DNA of 7,497 nt from Chloroflexota bacterium (GCA_030636125.1 DAOVXM010000119.1:1-7497); one strand, 5' to 3'. Positions 1 through 5,689 are shown, counted from the stretch's first letter. Numbers and translations: made by a program. Notes: generated from the sequence alone by a model not told the origin.

Positions 1-276
1 CAGCAAATCCGCGCAGACCGTATCATCTATCACCCTGGAGACACCGCCGCCAAACACTACCATACGGACTGCCATCACCTCTTTTATATATTGGATGGAG
101 ATGGGTTGATCCACGTCAATGAGGGCAGCTACCGCCTTTCGCCTGGTATGGTGGTGGTAGTAAGCCCGGATGAGATTCATTGGTTCGAGAACGATACCCT
201 GGCCAACTTCACATTCGTGGAATTCTGGGCTCCACCACCAAAGGAGACTGTTTGGGTGGACCCTGATGACTGCTGA
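1..276 (+). CDS. Cupin-domain protein, 5'-truncated by window edge
   Basis: The frame is open from base 1 to the TGA at 274-276, giving 91 residues of the C-terminal part of a protein whose start lies outside the window. It is a single small beta-barrel cupin. Counting from the first visible codon, cupin motif 1 is G13, H19, H21 with H25/H26 where the family usually has Glu, followed by the turn FYILDGDG. Motif 2 carries P56, H60 and N64 (SPDEIHWFEN). H19, H21, H25 or H26, and H60 could form an all-histidine metal site. The tail (EFWAPPPKETVWVD) ends as in stand-alone cupins, so the 3' end looks complete. A second cupin gene begins 43 bases downstream on the same strand, suggesting co-transcription. 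Family assignment is firm. The function (sugar isomerase-like, dioxygenase-like or ligand-binding) is not readable, and a lost N-terminal domain cannot be excluded. Confidence 0.8.
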   Translation, partial: QQIRADRIIYHPGDTAAKHYHTDCHHLFYILDGDGLIHVNEGSYRLSPGMVVVVSPDEIHWFENDTLANFTFVEFWAPPPKETVWVDPDDC

Positions 277-319
277 AGATGGGCACCTAACGCCTGAGTT
301 TCAGGTAAAAGGAGACAAG

Positions 320-655
320 ATGCCGGTAGTAATAAAAGCCAATGAGACGCGCCTAACAAGCCAGGGGGAGGGCTGGATAGAGACCACACTGGCCGACAGC
401 CAAAATATCGGCACGCCTGCCATAGTCGCTCGTCGCTGGTCGTTTGAATCGTATGCGCTTGGACCTTTGAACACCCATGGTGAAGTAGAGCAATTGTTAT
501 ATGTCATCCAGGGCGATGGTGAGGTGCACGTCAATGGTGAGGTCTATCCATTGGAAGGAGAGACTATGCTCTGGTTAGAGCCCGGCGACCAGTATCAATT
601 TAAAGCTGGTACCGGTGGCCTGGAAATCCTGCAGGGATACGCTCCTGGTGAATGA
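320..655 (+). CDS. Small single-domain cupin protein
   Basis: This encodes 111 residues. The frame is open further upstream, but the ATG at 320 is preferred: AAAGGAG (308-314) lies 5 bases before it, and an earlier start (170) would overlap the first cupin gene and add non-cupin sequence. The cupin core runs from about residue 34 to 106. Motif 1 is THGEVEQ (H53, E55, E57) followed by YVIQGDG (61-67). Motif 2 is LEPGDQYQF, with Y92 where a metal-binding His is normally found. The metal site is therefore incomplete or altered, unlike the first cupin with its four histidines. There is no signal peptide or membrane segment, so it is probably cytosolic. A role as a sugar-phosphate or keto-acid binding or isomerising protein is possible but unproven. 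Downstream is a 210-base gap carrying an inverted-repeat element and a possible terminator. Confidence 0.8.
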   Translation: MPVVIKANETRLTSQGEGWIETTLADSQNIGTPAIVARRWSFESYALGPLNTHGEVEQLLYVIQGDGEVHVNGEVYPLEGETMLWLEPGDQYQFKAGTGGLEILQGYAPGE

Positions 656-687
656 TCATTGAGATGTCTATAAAGGAGTTAATAGCC

Positions 688-784
688 AGGTGCGTCGCAC
701 TTTGAAGAGACGATTAACCAAAGATATCCTGTTAAAGTTTAGATATCTTTTTTTCATAATCCAACCAGCAAGTGCGACGCACCT
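688..784. repeat. 97-bp element with perfect 15-bp inverted ends
   Basis: The left arm AGGTGCGTCGCACTT (688-702) is the exact reverse complement of the right arm AAGTGCGACGCACCT (770-784). Each arm is itself an odd palindrome, GTGCG-N-CGCAC, centred at 695 and 777, so the arms also match as direct repeats at 12 of 15 positions. The 67 bases between them are AT-rich and contain a second, nested hairpin (720-750). The GC-rich arms contrast with this AT-rich filling. The element occupies the gap between the cupin gene and the MFS gene and encodes nothing. It could be a REP/MITE-like dispersed repeat, a cruciform-forming element, or a pair of operators 82 bp apart. No second copy exists in this window, so its repetitive nature is inference. 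Confidence 0.75.
720..754 (+). terminator. AT-rich hairpin with T-run, possible terminator of cupin genes
   Basis: AAAGATATC (720-728) pairs perfectly with GATATCTTT (742-750) around a 13-base loop. The T-run covers 748-754, so the last stem bases run straight into four unpaired Ts. This is the form of a rho-independent terminator on the plus strand, 65 bases after the second cupin stop. The stem has only two G-C pairs and the loop is long, so it may be weak. It sits inside the larger 688-784 inverted repeat, so its real purpose may belong to that element. Confidence 0.4.
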
Positions 785-865
785 TTCACCGGACAATATT
801 AATTTTCTGGCATGACTCAGACTCTAATTATCCGAACGATCGCTAAACTGCGACCATAAAACTCC

Positions 866-2062
866 ATGAAGCTGAGAACCAAAATCCTCTACCTGGTCTC
901 TTTAGCTACATTCTTGCGCTCATTTGCCCAGGTGATGTATACACCCTCACTGGTCACCATGCGCGGCGATCTGGCTACGACCACCGCCATGGTGGGCCTG
1001 ACTCTGTCCGTGTATGGGCTGGTGCTCGCCTTTGCACAAATCGCTTATGGCCCAATTGTTGATCGCTTCGACAGCAAGCGCATCCTGCTCAGTAGCATGG
1101 GTGTCTTCACCCTGGCAAGCCTGGGTGGCTTTCTTGCTCAAGGCGTCACTCAGTTGCTCTTCATACGCGCTTTCCAGGCGATTGGTATCGCCGCGGCTGC
1201 TTCGGTCGGCATCGCTTTGATCACCGACCTGTACCCCCGATCTGAGCAGGGCAAGGCGATGGGTGTCTTTGAGGTTTTTAACGCGGCTGGTGCTGCGGCC
1301 GGACCGCTGATCGGCGCAGTCATTGCTATCTGGTTTAGCTGGCGAGCCGATTTCCTGGCCCTGGCCATCGTCGGTCTCGCTATCCTCCTGTTCTCGCTGT
1401 GGAAATTACCTCCCCAACCCGCTCACACCCAGAAGGTCGGCTTAGCTGATTTGCTCCTCATAGCAAGAACACCACCTACTGGGGGCACCCTGATACTGGG
1501 GTTTGTGCAATTCTACGCATTGTACACCTTGCACACCCTTATCCCCTTGCTGCTAACCGACAGCTTTGGCCAAACTTTGACCGGGATCGGGGTAATGCTG
1601 GCGGTGCTACCCATCGGTGCCATTATCGGTTCCTCGATCGGAGGGCGCATTGCCGATCGCAAAGGTTCGCGCGCTACCCTGCTCTTTGGATCTATCGGCA
1701 CCGTGCTTAGTATGGGTGCGCTCACTTTCTTGAGCGGAATTGCAAACCCCTCCACCTCATTGCTGTTGGTCGGCTTGTGCGTGATCGCACTTGGTTTTTC
1801 CATCGGTATTTGCCTGCCGGTTCAGATCAAAGTAATGGTCGGGTATTTTTCGATCATGCGCGGCTCGGCTGGCTCGCTTTTATATTTTGCCCGCTTCCTA
1901 GGAGCTGCTGCAGCTCCCGTGCTCACCGGATTTCTTGCCGACAACGTTAGCTTGCCATCTGGGTTTAGCTCCGCTACAATCTTACTGGCCGTAGGAGCAT
2001 TATTTACATTTATGGTGATCACTGATCCGGCACCTGAACCAGTCACCGCTAACCCGAACTGA
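866..2062 (+). CDS. Major facilitator superfamily transporter (DHA1-like)
   Basis: This encodes a 398-residue integral inner-membrane protein of standard 12-helix MFS length. The first helix starts almost at the N-terminus (KILYLVSLATFL), which supports this start, although no good Shine-Dalgarno sequence precedes it. The loop between helices 2 and 3 carries MFS motif A in the form GPIVDRFDSKR (62-72), repeated in the second half as GGRIADRKGSR (259-269), the usual mark of internal duplication. Helix 5 carries motif C (GAAAGPLIG, 142-150), typical of drug/H+ antiporter-type members, followed by SWRADF (158-163). These features favour a DHA1-type, proton-coupled exporter, but sugar and organic-acid carriers share them. 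The gene precedes the FAH-family gene by 19 bases and is probably co-transcribed with it, so the substrate may be the compound processed by the downstream enzymes. Confidence 0.88.
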   Translation: MKLRTKILYLVSLATFLRSFAQVMYTPSLVTMRGDLATTTAMVGLTLSVYGLVLAFAQIAYGPIVDRFDSKRILLSSMGVFTLASLGGFLAQGVTQLLFIRAFQAIGIAAAASVGIALITDLYPRSEQGKAMGVFEVFNAAGAAAGPLIGAVIAIWFSWRADFLALAIVGLAILLFSLWKLPPQPAHTQKVGLADLLLIARTPPTGGTLILGFVQFYALYTLHTLIPLLLTDSFGQTLTGIGVMLAVLPIGAIIGSSIGGRIADRKGSRATLLFGSIGTVLSMGALTFLSGIANPSTSLLLVGLCVIALGFSIGICLPVQIKVMVGYFSIMRGSAGSLLYFARFLGAAAAPVLTGFLADNVSLPSGFSSATILLAVGALFTFMVITDPAPEPVTANPN

Positions 2063-2081
2063 ACTCCCATTTTGAAACGTT

Positions 2082-3026
2082 ATGCGATTCGTGACATTCC
2101 AACACAAGGAGAATATACGCCTAGGCGCTTTATTAGAGGATCGTGTTGTAGACCTCCAGCAGGCTCACCTGGCATGCAGTGACCATGCTAGGCAAATCGG
2201 AGAACCCTGGGCTGCAGAAGCTCAACTGCCTGTCAGTATGCACCAACTGCTAGCAGGTGAGCAGGCTTCTTTGGAGTTTGCTCAAAAAACGATCAACTTC
2301 ATCCAAGAGCAGTTAGATATCAACCAGCAGTTACCTGGTATAAACGCATTCAGTTATTTTGTTGAAGATGTTATCTTGTACCCACCGGTAGTGCAGCCCG
2401 GCAAGATCATCTGCGTTGGCATGAATTATCCCTCACCCGCAACCTCCAGCCCCGTCTCCCATTATCCAGTGCTTTTCTTAAAAGCAGCCAGCACATTGAC
2501 CGGTCACAAACAACCGATCGTCCTGCCAAGAGTAAGCCAAGACGTCTTTTGCGAGGGCGAACTTGCCGTCGTGATTGGACGCCGCGGCAGGCACATCCCC
2601 CCCGAACGAGCATTATCCCATGTGGCTGGCTACACCATCGCCAACGCTGTCGGTGCTCGTGATCTGGAGGCACGCACCTCCCAATGGGCAACCGGCAAGC
2701 TGCCTGACACTTTCAGTCCTATAGGTCCCGCCTTGGTCACGCGTGATGAGGTACCAGACCCGAACGCTTTGACCATCAAAACTACCCTCAACGAGCAGCT
2801 TGTGCAATACGGCAACACAGGCGATATGATTTTCGATGTGCCCTATCTGATCAGTTACCTCTCTGGCATAGCTGCCCTGGAACCTGGTGACATCATCTTA
2901 ACTGGGAGCCCTAAAACAGTTGGGGATCGCCCTGCGCCCAAAGTAACCTTAAAACCCGGGGACATCATCACGATCGATATCGAAGAACTCGGCACCTTGA
3001 TCAATACCACCGTCGCGGAGGAGTAA
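2082..3026 (+). CDS. FAH-family (COG0179-type) protein with degenerate active site
   Basis: This encodes 314 residues. An N-terminal accessory domain (1-105, opening MRFVTFQHKENIRLGALL as in two-domain family members) is followed by the fumarylacetoacetate-hydrolase fold (about 108-314). Recognisable blocks are ICVGMNY (110-116), VLFLK (130-134), EGELAVVIG (158-166), GARD (191-194), FSPIGPALVT, PGDIILTGSP and LKPGDIITI. Family members hydrolyse or hydrate/decarboxylate 2-keto or 1,3-diketo acids using Mg2+. Here E158 and E160 of the metal site are present. The third ligand, Asp in the usual NDVSARD, is A189 (NAVGARD). The usual NYxxHxxE dyad is NYPSPATS, with P119 for His and S122 for Glu. 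The frame is intact with no stop or shift, so this is not an obvious pseudogene. It may be inactive, or use different chemistry. The start matches the family N-terminus, but no clear ribosome site is seen. The next gene starts 4 bases after the stop. Confidence 0.87.
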   Translation: MRFVTFQHKENIRLGALLEDRVVDLQQAHLACSDHARQIGEPWAAEAQLPVSMHQLLAGEQASLEFAQKTINFIQEQLDINQQLPGINAFSYFVEDVILYPPVVQPGKIICVGMNYPSPATSSPVSHYPVLFLKAASTLTGHKQPIVLPRVSQDVFCEGELAVVIGRRGRHIPPERALSHVAGYTIANAVGARDLEARTSQWATGKLPDTFSPIGPALVTRDEVPDPNALTIKTTLNEQLVQYGNTGDMIFDVPYLISYLSGIAALEPGDIILTGSPKTVGDRPAPKVTLKPGDIITIDIEELGTLINTTVAEE

Positions 3027-3030
3027 TGTT

Positions 3031-4065
3031 ATGAACACACGCCCCATGGCCATCGTCACCCAACCGGGAGTCATTGAATTCCAGGAGCGTCCCTTACCTG
3101 ATCTGGGTCCCCATGATGTGCGGGTAAAGGTTAAGGCCGTCTCCATCTGTGGCAGCGACATGCACATATTTAAAGGAAAGCACCCCGCCGCGCCCTTGCC
3201 TGTGCCCGTCGGGCACGAAATATCGGGGGTGGTGGATAGGATTGGCAGGAAGGTCACCAAACTAAAAACCGGCGACCGGGTGGCCATTGAACCAGTCATC
3301 ACTTGCAGCACCTGTCACTTCTGCCGGCGAGGCCAGTACCACCTCTGCACTCAGATCAGTTTTCAGTACCGGGTGGGACAGGGCGGCTTCACACCCTACT
3401 TCCTCGTATCAGAAGAATGGGCTCACCGGCTTCCGGAGAATATCTCTTTCGCCGAAGGGGCGCTGGTCGAACCGCTCTCCGTTGCCGTGCACGCCGTGGT
3501 GAAAAGCGGGATTGGCCTGGGGGACACCAGCGCAATTTTCGGAGCCGGCGCTATTGGTCTCACCCTCTTACAACTGATACGAATCTCTGGTGGTGGGGAT
3601 GCATTTGTCGTGGACGTCCAGGACCAGCGCTTGCGAAAAGCTTCAGAACTTGGGGCAACAGATGTACTGAACAACCTGAGCGGTGACGTCCTTCCAAAGA
3701 TCATAGAGCGCACCGGTGGATTGGGCGTAGACTTCGCCTTTGAGGCGGTGGGGTTGGAAGTGACCCTGGTCCAATCACTTCAGGCGCTCAAGAAGGGCGG
3801 TGCGGCTGTGCTGGTCGGGTTATTCGAGCAGCCGGAGATCAACATTCCCGCCAATATATTCGTGCAGAAGGAAATCGAGCTGCTGGGTTCCCAGGGTTAC
3901 TGCTGGGACTTTCAAACTGCGTTGACTTTACTCGAAGGGGGTCAGATCAATCTAAAAAATATGATCACCCACGAATTCCCGCTAGCCCAGCTACAGGACG
4001 CCTTTGATACTTTGCTGGATCCCCAGAGCGGGGCTATCAAGGTCGTTATTAATGTGGATGAATAA
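3031..4065 (+). CDS. Zinc-dependent medium-chain alcohol/polyol dehydrogenase
   Basis: This encodes a 344-residue cytosolic MDR enzyme, the usual length for sorbitol/threonine-dehydrogenase-like members. Catalytic-zinc residues are visible: C40 (SICGSDMH), H62-E63 (GHE) and E147 (VEPLS). The structural zinc lobe has all four cysteines, C92, C95, C98 and C106. The Rossmann domain has the glycine motif GAGAIG (171-176) and an acidic residue, D195, after the next strand (FVVDVQ), which favours NAD+ over NADP+. It should oxidise a secondary alcohol of a polyol, sugar or sugar acid; the exact substrate cannot be assigned. The start at 3031 follows GCGGAGGAG (3015-3023), which lies in the end of the FAH gene, so the two are translationally linked. 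It shares the cluster with a transporter, an FAH-fold protein and a short-chain dehydrogenase, consistent with a carbohydrate-derived catabolic pathway. Confidence 0.92.
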   Translation: MNTRPMAIVTQPGVIEFQERPLPDLGPHDVRVKVKAVSICGSDMHIFKGKHPAAPLPVPVGHEISGVVDRIGRKVTKLKTGDRVAIEPVITCSTCHFCRRGQYHLCTQISFQYRVGQGGFTPYFLVSEEWAHRLPENISFAEGALVEPLSVAVHAVVKSGIGLGDTSAIFGAGAIGLTLLQLIRISGGGDAFVVDVQDQRLRKASELGATDVLNNLSGDVLPKIIERTGGLGVDFAFEAVGLEVTLVQSLQALKKGGAAVLVGLFEQPEINIPANIFVQKEIELLGSQGYCWDFQTALTLLEGGQINLKNMITHEFPLAQLQDAFDTLLDPQSGAIKVVINVDE

Positions 4066-4089
4066 TGGTTTCACTGTGTTCGTACATCT

Positions 4090-4114
4090 TGATGCCGGGT
4101 ATAGCATGGCATCA
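4090..4114 (+). other. Intercistronic hairpin between the two dehydrogenase genes
   Basis: TGATGCC (4090-4096) pairs perfectly with GGCATCA (4108-4114) across an 11-base loop. No T-run follows, so it is not an intrinsic terminator. It lies in the 117-base gap between the zinc dehydrogenase and the short-chain dehydrogenase, the longest gap in this part of the cluster. It could be an mRNA-stability or processing hairpin, or an operator. I see no convincing promoter in this gap. Confidence 0.4.
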
Positions 4115-4170
4115 GAGCGATCAGGGCACCATATTCCTTCAACATCTAATCATCTTCAGAATGAGTATAT

Positions 4171-4178
4171 AAGGAGGT
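4171..4178 (+). promoter_or_regulatory. Strong Shine-Dalgarno site of the SDR gene
   Basis: AAGGAGGT is an exact match to the anti-Shine-Dalgarno core and lies 4 bases before the ATG at 4183, which fixes that start. It is the strongest ribosome site in the cluster; the MFS and FAH genes have none that is clear. This may raise dehydrogenase translation relative to its neighbours. Confidence 0.8.
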
Positions 4179-4182
4179 CGTC

Positions 4183-5055
4183 ATGGAAATAAATCAACAA
4201 CGGGGAGCAGTACTTATCACCGGCACCTCCACTGGGATTGGTAAAGCTACCGCCCTGCACCTCGATCAGCTTGGCTATCAGGTCTTAGCCACTGTGCGTA
4301 AGGAACATGATGCGGAAACACTACGATCTCAGTGCTCCAAGAGGCTCACCCCGCTTCTGCTCGATGTCACGGATGAGGACAGCATTACTCAAGCAAAAGG
4401 AGTGGTCAGTCAGGTGGTTGGCGATGCGGGCTTGTTAGGATTGGTGAACAACGCTGCCATTGGCTTTACCTCGCCACTCGAGTTCGTACCCTTGGACGAA
4501 CTGCGTTGGCTATTCGAGGTCAATTTCTTCGGCCTGCTGGCGGTCACTCAAAAGTTTTTGCCCCTTCTGCGTCAGGCGCAAGGTCGTATTGTGAATATAA
4601 GCTCAACCGCTTCCAGCGTTGTAGCACCATTTCATGGACCGTATTCCGCCTCCAAGCTGGCTCTCAATGGGCTTTCGGATGCCTTGAGGCTGGAGCTGAG
4701 ACCTTTAGGGGTGAAAGTCTCCGTGATCTTATATGGCAGCGTTAAGACGCCCATCTGGGATAAGGGGGGGGACTTAGCAGACCAGGTGGCACAGGATTAC
4801 CCTTCACAGGCTTGGGAGCTGTACGGTACCAATTATCGCGGATTAAGAGATTACTTCCGCAAAATGGGTGAAGCCGGCATCCCACCCGAGAAGGCCACTC
4901 ACGCCATTATTCATGCGCTTACCGCTAAGCACCCAAAAACCCGGTACTTTGTCGGACGTGATGCCCATCTATTCAATATTTATGATAAATTGTTGTCTGG
5001 CCGCTTGCGTGATTGGATGGTCATGCGCAGCATCGGCTTGAGCGAGGAACTCTGA
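4183..5055 (+). CDS. Classical short-chain dehydrogenase/reductase
   Basis: This encodes 290 residues with a single Rossmann fold of the classical SDR family. The cofactor motif is TGTSTGIG (13-20), the structural motif is NNAA (89-92), and the catalytic tetrad N114, S141, Y154 and K158 is complete with canonical spacing (YSASK). R39 after the second strand (TVRKE) suggests NADP(H) preference. The tail after about residue 195 is longer than in 250-residue SDRs and resembles the 17-beta-hydroxysteroid/retinol-dehydrogenase-like subgroup in general outline. The usual Pro-Gly after the sixth strand is Tyr-Gly (ILYGSVKTP). It carries out a reversible carbonyl/alcohol oxidoreduction on an unknown substrate. 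It may belong to the upstream operon or be expressed separately, given the 117-base gap. No signal peptide or membrane helix is seen, so it is probably cytosolic. Confidence 0.9.
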   Translation: MEINQQRGAVLITGTSTGIGKATALHLDQLGYQVLATVRKEHDAETLRSQCSKRLTPLLLDVTDEDSITQAKGVVSQVVGDAGLLGLVNNAAIGFTSPLEFVPLDELRWLFEVNFFGLLAVTQKFLPLLRQAQGRIVNISSTASSVVAPFHGPYSASKLALNGLSDALRLELRPLGVKVSVILYGSVKTPIWDKGGDLADQVAQDYPSQAWELYGTNYRGLRDYFRKMGEAGIPPEKATHAIIHALTAKHPKTRYFVGRDAHLFNIYDKLLSGRLRDWMVMRSIGLSEEL

Positions 5056-5100
5056 CTTTACCTCATTGACAGAGTGTCTAAGGGTGGACTCGACATGACA

Positions 5101-5131
5101 CAATAATATTGACTATTTGGACAAATATAGT
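5101..5131. promoter_or_regulatory. Overlapping dyads in the Rrf2 promoter, candidate operator
   Basis: Three dyads lie on or between the -35 and -10 hexamers. CAATA-A-TATTG (5101-5111) overlaps the -35. TATTTG-GA-CAAATA (5114-5127) sits in the spacer. ACTAT-N10-ATAGT (5112-5116 with 5127-5131) has the wide-spaced layout of IscR/Rrf2-type sites, which commonly contain GACT and AGTC half-sites. A protein bound here would block RNA polymerase. Autoregulation by the Rrf2 protein encoded just downstream is the simplest reading, and it is inferred from position only. Confidence 0.55.
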
Positions 5132-5136
5132 ATAAT
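5109..5136 (+). promoter_or_regulatory. Sigma-70-type promoter of the Rrf2 gene
   Basis: TTGACT (5109-5114) and a perfect TATAAT (5131-5136) are separated by 16 bases. This is the best housekeeping-type promoter in the window. Transcription would start near 5142-5144, leaving a leader of about 145 bases before the regulator's ATG at 5288. The start site is predicted, not observed. Confidence 0.75.
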
Positions 5137-5158
5137 AATCGTATCGAATTCAAACAAA

Positions 5159-5199
5159 TTCAAATCGCCTCACCTTTCTATGCCCCATGAGGATTTGAA
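5159..5199 (+). promoter_or_regulatory. Bulged 12-bp hairpin in the Rrf2 mRNA leader
   Basis: TTCAAAT (5159-5165) pairs with ATTTGAA (5193-5199), and CCTCA (5168-5172) pairs with TGAGG (5188-5192). The result is 12 base pairs with a 2-base bulge (5166-5167) and a 15-base loop. The octamer AATTCAAA occurs twice nearby (5147-5154 and 5157-5164), one helical turn apart, so an alternative pairing with the first copy is possible. Together with the downstream terminator-like hairpin it suggests a structured, possibly regulatory 5' leader. It does not match a riboswitch class I recognise. Confidence 0.45.
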
Positions 5200-5245
5200 G
5201 CATTATTCGGTCTGTTTCACTGCCCTGGACGAAATCACAATTATC

Positions 5246-5270
5246 CCAACAATAAATTGTTGGCTTTTTT
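5246..5270 (+). terminator. Intrinsic terminator/attenuator inside the Rrf2 leader
   Basis: CCAACAA (5246-5252) pairs with TTGTTGG (5257-5263) around a TAAA loop, followed by C and six Ts (5265-5270). This is a compact rho-independent terminator form. It lies downstream of the promoter at 5109-5136 and only 17 bases before the ATG at 5288, so it would end transcription before the regulator gene unless read through. It could be an attenuator, or the end of a small RNA of about 128 bases. No clear antiterminator pairing was found by eye. Confidence 0.55.
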
Positions 5271-5287
5271 ATCCATTGGAGAACATC

Positions 5288-5689
5288 ATGCGAGTTTCAC
5301 GGCAAGCTGATTATGCGACCCGAACAATCTACTATCTCTCTCATTTGGAACCTCTACAGCGCGCTTCCACTAAATCTATTGCCAATGCCCAGAATATCCC
5401 CCTGTCCTTCCTCACCAAGATCATCTCAAGACTATCGGTTGCTGGCCTGATTCACACCACACGCGGGTCCCAAGGGGGTGTCGCACTCACCCGTCGCCCG
5501 TCGAATATTTCCTTACTGGAAGTTGTGGAAGCTATTGATGGCCCCATTCTATTAAATGAAAGTGCTACCGACCTTAACGATTGTGAATTTAGCGAAGAAT
5601 TCCCCCTGCGGCCCGTCTGGTGTGAGGTCCAGTCAGTATTGGTGAACCAATTACAGAACGCCACCTTTGATCAATTCGGCCCGGATTAA
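5288..5689 (+). CDS. Rrf2-family transcriptional regulator
   Basis: This encodes 133 residues. The frame is open upstream to at least 5117, but that start lies within the promoter. The ATG at 5288 gives the classic Rrf2 opening (MRVSRQADYATR) and follows GGAG (5278-5281) at 6 bases. The N-terminal winged helix-turn-helix spans about 1-70: the recognition-helix region is NIPLSFLTKIISRLSVAGL (36-54) and the wing is RGSQGGVAL (59-67). A dimerisation helix and short cysteine region follow. Fe-S-sensing members (IscR, NsrR, RirA) use three Cys in this region. Only C99 and C112 are present here, and the position before PLRPVW, often Cys, is F105. A cluster-free or altered sensor is therefore likely. 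It probably represses its own promoter and possibly the upstream catabolic genes. It converges on the SIS gene, with stops 33 bases apart and no terminator visible between them. Confidence 0.88.
   Translation: MRVSRQADYATRTIYYLSHLEPLQRASTKSIANAQNIPLSFLTKIISRLSVAGLIHTTRGSQGGVALTRRPSNISLLEVVEAIDGPILLNESATDLNDCEFSEEFPLRPVWCEVQSVLVNQLQNATFDQFGPD

Noticed and set aside
170..319. Longer form of the second cupin starting at 170
   Set aside because: It would overlap the first cupin out of frame and add low-complexity non-cupin sequence; a good Shine-Dalgarno site precedes 320.
688..784. CRISPR-like or phage attachment repeat
   Set aside because: There are only two arms, inverted rather than direct, with no spacer series, integrase or cas gene in the window.
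785..865. Promoter for the MFS gene
   Set aside because: AT-rich patches such as TCTAATTAT exist, but no paired -35/-10 with proper spacing is convincing.
2407..2818. Minus-strand open frames within the FAH gene
   Set aside because: They are antisense shadows of a well-supported gene, with arginine/tryptophan-rich translations and no family resemblance.
5068..5078. GACA-GAG-TGTC as terminator of the SDR gene
   Set aside because: It has only 4 base pairs and no T-run.
5066..5094. TTGACA at 5066-5071 as another promoter for the regulator
   Set aside because: No acceptable -10 hexamer lies 16-18 bases downstream (CTCGAC region), whereas TTGACT-16-TATAAT follows a little later.
5117..5287. N-terminal extension of the Rrf2 frame back to an ATG at 5117
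   Set aside because: The ATG lies between the -35 and -10 hexamers, the extension has no Rrf2 similarity, and the family's standard N-terminus begins at 5288 with a ribosome site.
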